The notes beneath the pieces are model-generated. The model was not told the origin of the DNA and made no database searches. It saw only the letters and a program-made list of their open reading frames with translations. Below, one piece after another: positions 55,185 to 64,000 of a DNA stretch of 64,000 bases (its first letter is position 1; every line of letters begins with the position of its first letter). The position numbers and the translations under genes were made by a program. The DNA lies in contig NC_030996.1 in assembly GCF_000149955.1 (NCBI RefSeq), positions 1,195,467-1,259,466 on the forward strand. The letters run 5' to 3'. This DNA comes from Fusarium oxysporum f. sp. lycopersici 4287. Its lineage: Eukaryota; Ascomycota; Sordariomycetes; Hypocreales; Nectriaceae.

Positions 55185-56785
55185 ATGACTCGACACGGAA
55201 GACGTATAAAACGGTGCGGCACTTGTGTTGAGCGCAAGGTTAAATGCGGTATGTCGGTGTCGAGAGTTGAGTGGTTCCATGGAACTGACTATTGATAGAT
55301 GAACAGCAACCCTATTGCCAACGATGCAAAAATGCAGGTCTTACCTGTTCGGGGTATCATAGTCAACTAAAGTTTGTCGACGAGGGGACTCGGTTCGCTT
55401 CGACTACTGCTTGTCCTTCTCAGCCTGTTTCGAAATCTGCGACATCACAACGCAGTCGTCTCGCCAATGGCAGAGCTTCAACAAAATGCCCAAGGAATCC
55501 CAGGCCTCAAATAGTCAGCCTAGTACCGCAGAAGAATACTCTGTTCTTCCCCTACACTTTGTCAAAGCTATCACCAGAAGACTTGCGCTGCGGGCCAGGA
55601 CTGGGTCCAGGAATACTTTCAGAACTACTGACGGGCCAGCACTCGGAACTACATCAATCATGCGTACAGGCATTGGCCGCGATGTACTTTGGAAGAACGA
55701 ACCGGGATAGAAATGCCTGTGAACAAGGGCTACGGCTGTACTCTCATGCACTGACTCAGCTCCGGACGGACATCAGCAACTCAAATACCGAAATGGGCAC
55801 CCTAATGAGTATCATGTGTCTTTGTGTGTACGAAAACGTCGTGTTTTCTCAACCGACTGCTTGGCTCCTTCATTATGATGGTCTAGGGAGATTGGTAAGT
55901 CCTTTCACGGCGGAACTTTGACCTTTTGCTCACCCGGACTCCTAGATGCAAGCGCGAGGCCCAAAGCCGTGGAGAACGCCAACAGAGAGGCAAATACTGC
56001 AAGCGGCACGGTACTACATTGTAAGTTTTTATCACCTCACGGAAAATTAGTGAGGAGTCATTGACTGGATGCAGACTCTCTCCGCTGGTCATCAACGCCG
56101 CCATTGTTTCCTCGACCAGCCGCAATGGGAGAGCACAAGATGCCTCCCGGAAGGTGAAACTCCAGATAAGATCGATATCCTGTACGACATCTTCGCTCAG
56201 CCGCCTGGGATCATTGCGGATTACGACAATATACGGAAGGCGAGTGTGACGGACCCTATTGCAGTTGAAGTTCTGCGGAACAGGACACAATCGCTCATCG
56301 ACAAACTGCATGAATGGTACCGTAACATGCCATGGGTATGTACCACTGATCCAACCATGAGAGAGCACAGTGGCATCCCCCTTCCGGATGACCCCATGGA
56401 ATGTGTCGCTCTCGCAATCAGCTACGCCATGCTTTTATGTCTTGTCCAGCCTTGCGAATACCTGGGTATCTCACTCTTTCCGGAGAGCAGTATGGAGGCG
56501 ACAAGTAATATCGATCAAAACTCGAAAAACAAGTTCTTGGCCCTGGAGATCTGTCGCTTCGCAAACTGGGCACTTCGTGGTCAAGCTTCGGCGAGCTACG
56601 CCTTGCTGTTAGTGTATCCACTTCAAATAGCATGGTTCTGCGTGCAGAATAGTGAGGAGGACCTCCGTAATGTTAGAGTCATAATGAACTCGGTTGTTGC
56701 GGATTCGTATGGCTTTGAATTGGGGAGGATGAGGCATTGGGATGAGACTAGTCTGGATCAAGGCCGTTATGGCTTTTTGTATTAA
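55185..56785 (+). CDS. Zn2Cys6 transcription factor, four exons
   Basis: Exons 55185-55248, 55299-55894, 55946-56020 and 56075-56785 encode 481 aa. The zinc cluster is split by the first intron, as is common: CGTCVERKVKC in exon 1 and YCQRCKNAGLTC in exon 2, spacing CX2CX6CX6CX2CX6C at about residues 12-39. A short linker leads to a fungal-specific regulatory region (LTGQHSELHQSCVQALAAMY, then LMSIMCLCVYENVVF), found in regulators with the DUF3468/Fungal_trans_2-type domain. The C-terminus matches the end of that domain (YPLQIAWFC). The exon-1 ATG leaves only 11 residues before the first Cys, typical for the family. Its targets are unknown. Confidence 0.86.
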
Positions 56786-57550
56786 TGATAATCGTATCGA
56801 TGGCGGGATGAGGAAAATACTACATGAAACATCCCGATGATGATAAAAGCGAACGTTGTTGCGCATTGTACCGTTGAGCTGACATGGTGCTTGGTAATTA
56901 TCCGCTGGCCTGGCTCTGGGGTTGCGTCGATTGCTCAACTGGCGCGCTTGGATATCTACGCGCCTTTGCCATATCGAAACCAATTGATTGGTTACAGGAA
57001 ACATGACATTTCAAAGCATGCGGCTCTGCTGATTGCCCCCCAAACAACATCGACGTATGTGGCTGTATCGCCAAACCTGACATGACCCCTGTAATGTCGT
57101 CAATCTGTTTCGCCCTTTGCGTGGCGATGCACAACACAGCAAATGCTCAGCCCTAGGCTACACCACACCACAAAGAAGATCAACGAAGCAGGCCATCTCG
57201 TTCGGAAATATGGCAGGCTTAGCCCCCCAGCCAAGGCAACTCCGTCGGAGACGGAGGTCCGCTACTGATTAACCAGCGTGTTTGACTGGTTTCACTAACC
57301 TCAAGATCCACTGATCCTACAAGGCTGATATGCAGCCTTGCTTACGCCCAGCTATCTTATACACATTTGGAAATCGCGCTTATGGCCCGAAACAGTCCAA
57401 TGGAGCGCCCATGTTGAAGTCAGCGGGCGTTCCCCGCCCAATTTAATTTCACGGTCGATTTCTCTCTTTTCGGCTGACCTGGCATTATTATAATAACTTT
57501 ATTTCCTTCTTTCCAGATGCAGGCGCACGTGTAGACGCTGAGTTACGAAA
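56786..57550. other. intergenic, about 765 bp
   Basis: No gene seen. It is the promoter region of the GTPase-fusion gene and includes the palindromic CGG/CCG cluster listed next, followed by an AT-rich leader. Confidence 0.5.
57240..57261. promoter_or_regulatory. palindromic CGG/CCG cluster
   Basis: CTCCGTC-GGA-GACGGAG is a perfect 7-bp inverted repeat, and CGG-AGGT-CCG (57252-57261) overlaps it as an inverted CGG pair. Such pairs are typical Zn2Cys6 binding sites. It lies about 290 bp upstream of the GTPase gene and 3' of a Zn2Cys6 gene. Confidence 0.35.
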
Positions 57551-60500
57551 ATGTCGGAAAAGAGACCTATTAAGCGACTCGTGGTGTTGGTAGACGGAGT
57601 TGAGGCTCGGGAAACCAAGAGTGAGCATTTGCCTTGGCGTCAGGGATTGTTGCTGATTGATGACAGAGGAGACGAACCCTTCAACGATTCAGAGGATCAA
57701 TCAATTAGTACACGATGGGCTAGTTGAGTCGAATGGAGTTTCTGTTGCGCAGATTCCCAAGTATTATGTTGCACCCAGCAATGTTGTCAAGTTGGCCGAC
57801 ATGTTCCGATCACGGAGCACGACAAGTGATGACTCGACAAACCTCATCAAGACCATTGTCAGGGACATCTGTCTCACGCTTGAGCGGCCAGAAGATGAGC
57901 TCTGGTTGTACGGTTCTGGGCACGGAGCCTTTATCGCTCGCGCAGTTGCTGGCATCGTGCATCGAATGGGCCTGCCCACAACGCAAAGTTTCGATGATCT
58001 GTTTGATACAGCTCTTGGCCTGATCAAGGCTCAACTTGAGGATGATTTCAAGCGAGGCCCCGTACTACTGCAGAAGATCAAGAATGAAGCGCAAGATCCT
58101 CCTCGGATACCGTTTGTTGGTCTTTTTGACACCATCATTCATAACTCAAAGACATCTTACGACATCTCGTTCAACCCTTCTATCGAAACTCTTCGCCATG
58201 CGCTGGCTATTAATGAGAACAGGTCCAATAAGGCACCGGAAGTAGTCAACATTCCTGACGATGCGGACATGACACACAGGTCACTTACCCAAGCATGGTT
58301 CCTCGGTACACACGAAGATATGATCGGCGGAACGGCTCACGACGGTCTTTCACTCTACCCGCTGCAGTGGATGGTATTGGAGAGCATCTACTCTGGCCTC
58401 CGTGTCAACAATATGGGCGACTCAAAGGCTAGCGATAATCCCATGGCTTTGATCTTCCCGCAATACGCTGGCAACCTTCCGCCCTTGGACGGATCAGAAG
58501 AGATCGAATGGCGGCTCCAATACACCAATGGCCTTCGAACAAGCATGTTTGATCTTCAGAGTATGCATGCAAAGAAATCGGCAGGCGGCTTCGAGACTCA
58601 CTCCATCAAACTTGATACGGATTGCTACAAACATGCAGCAAACCGGAAAGTTTTTGCTGCAGATGGAAGCTTGAAAGGATGGTGTGACGTTGGTAGGTAC
58701 TCCGAGTTTGCCAATCTGTACCCAACTGACAAACCTAGGACCGTATGGAAACATGATTCATCCCTCCCTTTTCTGCATTCTCGATAGATACCCCCGATAT
58801 AACGACCTAAAGAATTTCCAACCCCTCAAGAAGCCAATCTCAGACTTTCAAGACTCTTACCTTGTTGCCGCAGAAGATGGGTTAGCTCCATGGCTTCAAG
58901 GGATGCAGCTCGAAGCAAGCGGCGTCAAAGCCTTCCGAATTCTAGTATGCGGCAAAACTGGCGTTGGCAAATCGACATTGATCAACAAGGTCTTTGGTGT
59001 TGAGATGACCGATGAGTCTCTTTCATATGATCAGGGAGTCCATGACATCAACGTCGCTTTTGAATCCCCCAAGCATCCTGGACTCTTGATCCATGACTCA
59101 AGGGGTTGGCAGGCCGGTAGTGATACTGAGCTTGAATTGATCGCGAAGTTCCTTCGGCACAGAGCTTTTCAGGAAGACCCTGCCGAAGCTCTTCACGTCA
59201 TTTGGTCAGATACTCTCCTCTATCCAGGAACATTAAGTTAACGCTATCTTAGGTTCTGCGTCGACGCCGACGTGGCACGTATCGAAGAAGCCGACAAGCG
59301 AACCTTTGCCACCATCGCCCAATACTCCCACCAAGTCCCCGTTTTCGTGGTTGGAACAAAGAAGGATAAACTTACTGGCTATCGAAAAATGCAGTACTTA
59401 GAAGAACTCATGGAGAAGACAGACGATTACAAAGAAGCCAAGCGACTCGCTGAAGAGAAAGCCAATGCCGTTGCCGAGGAACAGTTCGCCGAGCTGAGGA
59501 ACCAGCTTTCGCAGATTGAGCACTACAAAGCTGACGGCTTCTGCTGTCTTTCAAAGAGTGAGTAGCATCCAGTTGTGAGAGTTATGAGTGGGTGCTAACT
59601 ATAATAGATGACGACGCCGGTGTCAAAGACCTACTCTCACAAACCCTCGGCCTGATCGTCGACGAACGCGTACGTCTCTTCTGTGTTGCCGCTCAAGTCG
59701 TTGATGTTGAACAGAAGATCAACTCAGCGATAACAGAGTGTATGAGACTAGGAACCCATGCAATCCGCACTGCCGCCGTTCCCCTCCCCTGCACAGGGTT
59801 GGTCGGAACACCGACCGTCTCACGCCTCATCTGCGAGCATGTACTCCAATGCTTCGGCTTTCCCAAAGCTGCGCCAGCAGAGATCGAGCAGATCATGTCA
59901 GATATCGTCATGAGCAACTTTAAGCAGTACCTCCGGGTTTCTCTGTCGCAGTTTGCGGCTGTTAGTGCTATTTCGGTTGGTGCTGCGGTGCCGACTATGG
60001 GAATTGGTATCATTGTTGGTGCGGCGGGTTGTCTTTTGGGACTTCCTCCTACAGCGAGGATGTTGCTCAAGTGCTCGTGCGATATGATTCTTATCCTCGA
60101 GCGGTCCTTTAGATACGATGGAAAATATGTTTCTATCAAGCAGATCGAAGATGCAGCGAAATACTACTCGAAGACAACAATAACGACGTTCAATGGGAAG
60201 GAGAAGCGATTGCAGCAGCAAGTTCACGATGAACTGGACCATCTAATTCCACTGAAGAAGGTCAACATTGGCTTCAAGTTCAACAAGCTGAGATCATCTG
60301 TTGAAGAGATCATCTATAGCAATCGTTTTGGCAACCCACCAGACTACACTTCTCTGCGAAGCCCGTCCAGTGTCGGTCTGGACTTGCAGCCAGGAGGACC
60401 TGTCGAGATGGATGCCGCACCCACCATATCAGAGCTGCCTGGCGATGATGTCGACTACTCGCAATTACCGAAGTCAGACGAGAAGTCTGATCAGCTACCA

Positions 60501-60791
60501 CTTCTTGAGCTCGATTCAACTGAAGTCGGCGCAAAAGAAGGACATGTTTCGATGGCATCAAATACTTCAGGAACAACCGCACATATTGGTCCTTCACTTG
60601 CAAACAAACTTGTCGAGCTTCACGTTCAACCGCCTGAACTTGAGGGCAATGCACCGGGTGACGTGAGACAAGACTCGTTGGAAGTTCCGCCACCGGCGAC
60701 GAGAAGTAAATCTGACTCCTCTGCGTCCAAATGGTCGAACAAGCTGTCATCGTGGAAGTTGAGTCGGAAGTCAAAGACGCTAAAGCAATGA
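57551..60791 (+). CDS. degenerate DUF2235 hydrolase-GTPase fusion protein
   Basis: Five exons (57551-57620, 57667-58692, 58739-59204, 59253-59557, 59608-60791) encode 1016 aa. Residues 8-400 resemble the DUF2235/Tle1-like alpha/beta hydrolase domain: RLVVLVDG, ELWLYGSGHGAFIARAVAG, FVGLFDT (Asp178) and WFLGTHEDMIGG (His239), then GNMIHPS. The usual G-x-S-x-G elbow reads GSGHG (106-110), so the nucleophile Ser is replaced by Gly. Residues ~430-660 are a P-loop GTPase: G1 GKTGVGKST (437-445), G3 DSRG (485-488), G4 TKKD (556-559), with a Lys/Glu-rich helical insert. The region that follows has hydrophobic helices (AVPLPCTGLVG; SAISVGAAVPTMGIGIIVGAAG) recalling DUF697-type GTPase partners. The C-terminal ~130 residues are polar and disordered. 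No signal peptide. Function unknown. Confidence 0.85.
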
Positions 60792-61066
60792 GTGAGCGGA
60801 GGATCTGGTGTTTCCGCAGTTCGTTTTGGGTTTTAGGAGATACCCATGATGTTGGATGATCGTAGAACTGTCCTTTCTATTGGGTACTCATGTCTGCATG
60901 TATTTTATGTAATGTATGAAGAGAGCGATTAGAAATTGAATCACGTTGTCATGATAACACGAGTTGACCGTTGTGTCAGAATGAACTTTTCTCTATTGCT
61001 CTGTATTATATTCAAGTCTGTGTTTGCTTCCAGTTTTAATGCGACTGACTGCTGCCTCATATCCAG

Positions 61067-62557
61067 TCATCCTATATACTCCTCGCAATGGGCATCTTGC
61101 CCTGACTCAGCTGGTTTCCTCCTGTATTGTGAAAGCTGCCATTGTTTCTCAAGGGAAGTACCGGTAATAGTCGTTCCACCTGACACAGAAATACACAATC
61201 TGGCATCGAGTAAGTTGCAAACATGCTTCAAAGAGTCTGCAGCGTAAGATCCTGTCCATGAGCGATATGTCGAGCATAGCACAACTTGTACTGGATCTGC
61301 ACCAGAGACGACATCGGGCATTAGTCCATGACTTCGTTCCCAGTCTTGTAAATGGAAGGTGGTCGTGTACTGCGATACTTGATTAGCTTGTTTGAATCGG
61401 CATACATATGGAGAATTTCTCACCTCATTTAGATTTAATTCTACTTCTTTACCGAGGATCTTGCGGGTGGCTTTGTGAGCATCGTCGTAGAATTGACCAT
61501 TGCCCTTCTTACTGTCATTGATAGGTACGGAAGAAGGAATATCCCAGAAGAAGCTGATGCCAGTCTGGCGCAGCCATGGGACATCTTTCATGCGATCTTG
61601 GTGAATCAGAATGCAAACAACAATCCCAGACAACGGCGAGCCGTTACATCTTTCATTGAACTCCTGCGAAAATGAGTGTGTTCGTAGTACTTCTAAGATG
61701 CTTCCGAGAGACTTTATCAACTGGGCATTGATGACCTCGCGCTTAAACGTTGACTCATTGTGCAAATTCAAGCCGAGGACAAGCTCAGTGCGGCCCCTTT
61801 GGCGGAGTGAATAGTCTAGCTTTTGGAGATCTGTAGCTTGACCTGCGAGCGCGGTATGTCTGATGTATGACGTCTCATATTGATCAGCTGGTAGCTTTTG
61901 ATAAATGTCGGGCGTAACGGGAACATCTACTACCCAGCACGCCGTCTTCCCCTGTGCGGGATATAAATAAGGGTTGAGCAATTGTCGCGGTCTTTGAGCG
62001 CAAGGGTTGGAGTAGTTGTTCAGCTTGACACGACTTTGTTGAGAATTGCTCACAATTGTTGTAGCCTCTGACTGCATGCTCATAGATGAGCGCTTATCAG
62101 AAGTGGGCATGCTGGACATGGTACTCGCCGTACTGAGAGAAACAGGCTTCCTTGCACTGACGGACTGATAAGTCGGCAGAGTTGGCTTAGTAGGCGGTGG
62201 TCGGTCCCAAGACGTAGTTTGGGTATTGTGGTCGACGTAGTAAGGTCTCCCATCTGGTGTGTGCATTTCCTGCCATCCAGGTGGCAGCGAAGCAAGTGCG
62301 GGAGCGATAGGTTTAGTCCATGACGTGGTTTGATCGTTGTGGTTGACGTAATAAATCTGTCCCTCAGGAGTGAGTCGACACTCCCATCCTGTTGGAAGAG
62401 GAGTGAAAGGATCCGAGGCAGCATTGTATGGTATAGAAGCCTGGGGGCTGGTTTGTATCATTGGCGTAGAATCGACCCAAGTTAACGTCGCTTGGACTTG
62501 GGGGTGTTGGTGAAACTCGGTCTGGGCCGTTTTTGCTGGCATTGATGATGGGGACAT
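61067..62557 (-). CDS. protein with two WW domains, 496 aa
   Basis: A single-exon frame from the ATG at 62557. Two WW domains lie near the N-terminus: about residues 54-83 (Trp58, Trp80) and 91-120 (Trp95, Trp117), each with the GW, YYV(N/D)H and TTSW core that binds Pro-rich ligands. A Ser/Thr/Pro-rich linker of about 70 residues follows. The C-terminal ~300 residues form an unknown alpha/beta domain (ACWVVDVPVTPDIYQKLPAD, TELVLGLNLHNESTFKREV, GIVVCILIHQDRMKDVPWL, QTGISFFWDIPSSVP). There is no signal peptide or membrane helix. The gene is convergent with the GTPase gene (275 bp between stops). Its ATG lies 48 bp after the stop of the next minus-strand gene, suggesting a shared transcript or function. 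Confidence 0.8.
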   Translation of the reverse strand: MSPSSMPAKTAQTEFHQHPQVQATLTWVDSTPMIQTSPQASIPYNAASDPFTPLPTGWECRLTPEGQIYYVNHNDQTTSWTKPIAPALASLPPGWQEMHTPDGRPYYVDHNTQTTSWDRPPPTKPTLPTYQSVSARKPVSLSTASTMSSMPTSDKRSSMSMQSEATTIVSNSQQSRVKLNNYSNPCAQRPRQLLNPYLYPAQGKTACWVVDVPVTPDIYQKLPADQYETSYIRHTALAGQATDLQKLDYSLRQRGRTELVLGLNLHNESTFKREVINAQLIKSLGSILEVLRTHSFSQEFNERCNGSPLSGIVVCILIHQDRMKDVPWLRQTGISFFWDIPSSVPINDSKKGNGQFYDDAHKATRKILGKEVELNLNEVRNSPYVCRFKQANQVSQYTTTFHLQDWERSHGLMPDVVSGADPVQVVLCSTYRSWTGSYAADSLKHVCNLLDARLCISVSGGTTITGTSLEKQWQLSQYRRKPAESGQDAHCEEYIG

Positions 62558-62605
62558 AGTAGACTGTTATTGTGGTGATGCAGGTGGAGAGCTGAAAACT
62601 CTACG

Positions 62606-63757
62606 TTATTTAGGAGAGCTAGGAGTAGGAGATGATGTTGCTTGTGAAGTCGTAGCTTGTTCCTTCGCTTTGGTAAAAGGCACTGAAACCGACACCATGT
62701 GAAGCGTATCAAGTCTTGCAGCCAAAAGTGCTGTCGGATCAGGATTCCGCACAATAACGTCGGGGATACCTCTGATATTGTACTCATTCCCAGATTGTGC
62801 CATACAAAACTTTTTCGTTGAAGACTTGAGCTTGATCTTAGACCAGTCAAGGTCTGAATCCAAAAGCACCTTGAAAGTGATTCCATTCAACCCCTCTAGC
62901 CAAGATGCCAACGCTCCAATATGCTCATCCTGCAGCAAAACTGCCTCTCCGGGTCGGAGGTCAGCACGCTCGCCGATAGTCCACGCGTACAGAAACCGCC
63001 CGGGGTCCAGCTGCCAAGTCATGATGGGTGAAGTGTCGTGGCCGACGTTGGCATAAATGACTGAACCGCCATACGTAGCAAAGGGCATACTCCATGTATT
63101 GATGCGAATTCCGTCGTTTGGCGGTAGTGGCTGTGGATATCCGACTTTCTCAATCTGTTTGAAGATATCCGCAACAACCGCGGCCTCGGCTTTCAAATTT
63201 TTCTTGTCATACTTCTCATAGTACGGTTCACTGTGTCCAATGCGAGAAGGCGATTTCTTGAGCAATTGAAAAGGGTGAGGGACACTCTTCAGATAGGCTA
63301 TGGCCTGGTCGATGTCTAGATTCCAATAGGTCGGGTTCTCAGGGTTGCTCCAGTTTGTGTCGTTCATAACTCCGCAGCCATATCCGTAGTAGATAGGCAT
63401 GGGATGACAAGCCGCGCAGAACATGAAGGCGCAGGCAATGAGATACTGAAGAATGGGATCAAGACGCTCCAACTCAAAAGTGAGAGCATCCTCGGAAATG
63501 TCCATCGCAACCTTGACAGCTGCGAGGGCCTGTGGCAAAGCATCGTAATTGATCACGTCAAGCGCCATCAAACGTTGGCCCAAAGAGGCGAAGACCAAGT
63601 AGATCTCATCTACGCCGGCGCCTCTTCCACTCGAGCTTGAGCCCTGTCCTTCTTCACGTTTGTTCCTTTGGCGCAATTCCCACCATGTCGCGATACTTGC
63701 ACCGGCTTTGACGACTGAGATGCCGATCTCTATTGAAGAGGTGATTGGGTCCGCCAT
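62606..63757 (-). CDS. unknown 383-aa protein upstream of the WW gene
   Basis: A single-exon frame from the ATG at 63757. The N-terminus (MADPITSSIEIGISVVKAGA) looks like a helix of the kind that begins several fungal signalling or NLR-associated proteins. The middle has Cys/His-rich and aromatic stretches (FMFCAACHPMPIYYGYGCG) and a part resembling an all-beta fold (TYGGSVIYANVGHDTSPIMTW split over strands, GRFLYAWTIGERADLRPGEA). The end is a Thr/Ser/Pro-rich tail (TSSPTPSSPK), a possible ligand for WW domains. I recognise no family. It is followed after 48 bp by the WW-domain gene in the same direction. Confidence 0.75.
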   Translation of the reverse strand: MADPITSSIEIGISVVKAGASIATWWELRQRNKREEGQGSSSSGRGAGVDEIYLVFASLGQRLMALDVINYDALPQALAAVKVAMDISEDALTFELERLDPILQYLIACAFMFCAACHPMPIYYGYGCGVMNDTNWSNPENPTYWNLDIDQAIAYLKSVPHPFQLLKKSPSRIGHSEPYYEKYDKKNLKAEAAVVADIFKQIEKVGYPQPLPPNDGIRINTWSMPFATYGGSVIYANVGHDTSPIMTWQLDPGRFLYAWTIGERADLRPGEAVLLQDEHIGALASWLEGLNGITFKVLLDSDLDWSKIKLKSSTKKFCMAQSGNEYNIRGIPDVIVRNPDPTALLAARLDTLHMVSVSVPFTKAKEQATTSQATSSPTPSSPK

Positions 63758-64000
63758 GGCGGATTAAAGCAAAAGACGTTTTCACTGCTATGCTGCGAGT
63801 CCATCGGGGTTGGGTTTCTTTATAACATTTGGGCAACTCTTCAGCTAGCGATCGATAATGTACTGTACTTCATCAGATGATTCCTTTGAGCTAGTGTTCT
63901 AGTTGGCTCGATTGTAACCCTCCAATCCAACGTGGCGTTCGATAGCGCCAGCGCTAGATCTGCCTGGAATAGCCGCCCATGGATTTGGAGTATTTCAACT
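63758..64000. other. right end of the window
   Basis: Promoter region of the 383-aa protein gene; no further gene can be seen before the window ends. Confidence 0.45.

Noticed and set aside
62558..62605. Fusion of the 383-aa and WW genes by an intron
   Set aside because: A TAA precedes the only suitable GT donor in the gap, so no in-frame join was found.
1..64000. CRISPR arrays, bacterial operons or phage genes
   Set aside because: No regular repeats with spacers and no prokaryotic gene layout; the window is fungal.

Overview
The window reads as chromosomal DNA of a filamentous ascomycete, most likely a Sordariomycete close to Fusarium. The signs are short spliceosomal introns (about 45-90 nt, GTAAGT-type donors, CTAAC-type branch sites), three Zn2Cys6 regulators, many MFS carriers, secreted and GPI-anchored proteins, and dispersed 5S rRNA genes. 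No bacterial, plasmid or CRISPR features are visible and no intact transposon is seen. Coding exons were joined by hand from reading frames and splice sites, so exon ends are predictions.

Layout. 0.6-9 kb: an MFS carrier, convergent with a GPI-anchored Ser/Thr/Ala-rich protein; a small hypothetical gene; a secreted Cys-rich protein; a small cytosolic protein; a 5S rRNA gene. 9.7-10.7 kb: a broken gene. 11-17.8 kb: an HSL-type alpha/beta hydrolase, a possible tiny membrane protein, a secreted GH35 beta-galactosidase, and a convergent secreted HAD phosphatase. 18.5-23.5 kb: a DHH phosphoesterase, a tiny secreted Cys-rich protein with two GC-AG introns, tRNA-Asp and an MFS carrier. 23.6-29.6 kb: a large Bre4/FUSC-type membrane protein and an unknown 421-aa protein. 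29.9-41.8 kb: a possible carbohydrate-use block with a sugar transporter divergent from a formylglycine-type sulfatase, a regulator with two tandem zinc clusters, and a secreted GH3 enzyme. 43.1-47.3 kb: a Dal5-type carrier and a second Zn2Cys6 regulator. 47.6-50.4 kb: a DUF3433-like gene broken by one stop codon, flanked by a 61-bp direct repeat. 50.7-56.8 kb: an Mpv17-type protein, an intron-containing tRNA-Ala, a second 5S gene, a GPI protein and a third Zn2Cys6 regulator.

57.5-63.8 kb is the most unusual part. A 1016-aa protein joins a degenerate DUF2235/Tle1-like hydrolase domain, whose expected Ser nucleophile is replaced, to a P-loop GTPase and a hydrophobic DUF697-like helical tail. 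Facing it are two tandem minus-strand genes only 48 bp apart: an unknown 383-aa protein and a protein with two WW domains. I recognise no described system with this composition. It is the best candidate here for something new, possibly a GTPase-based sensing or defence module, but that role is inference.
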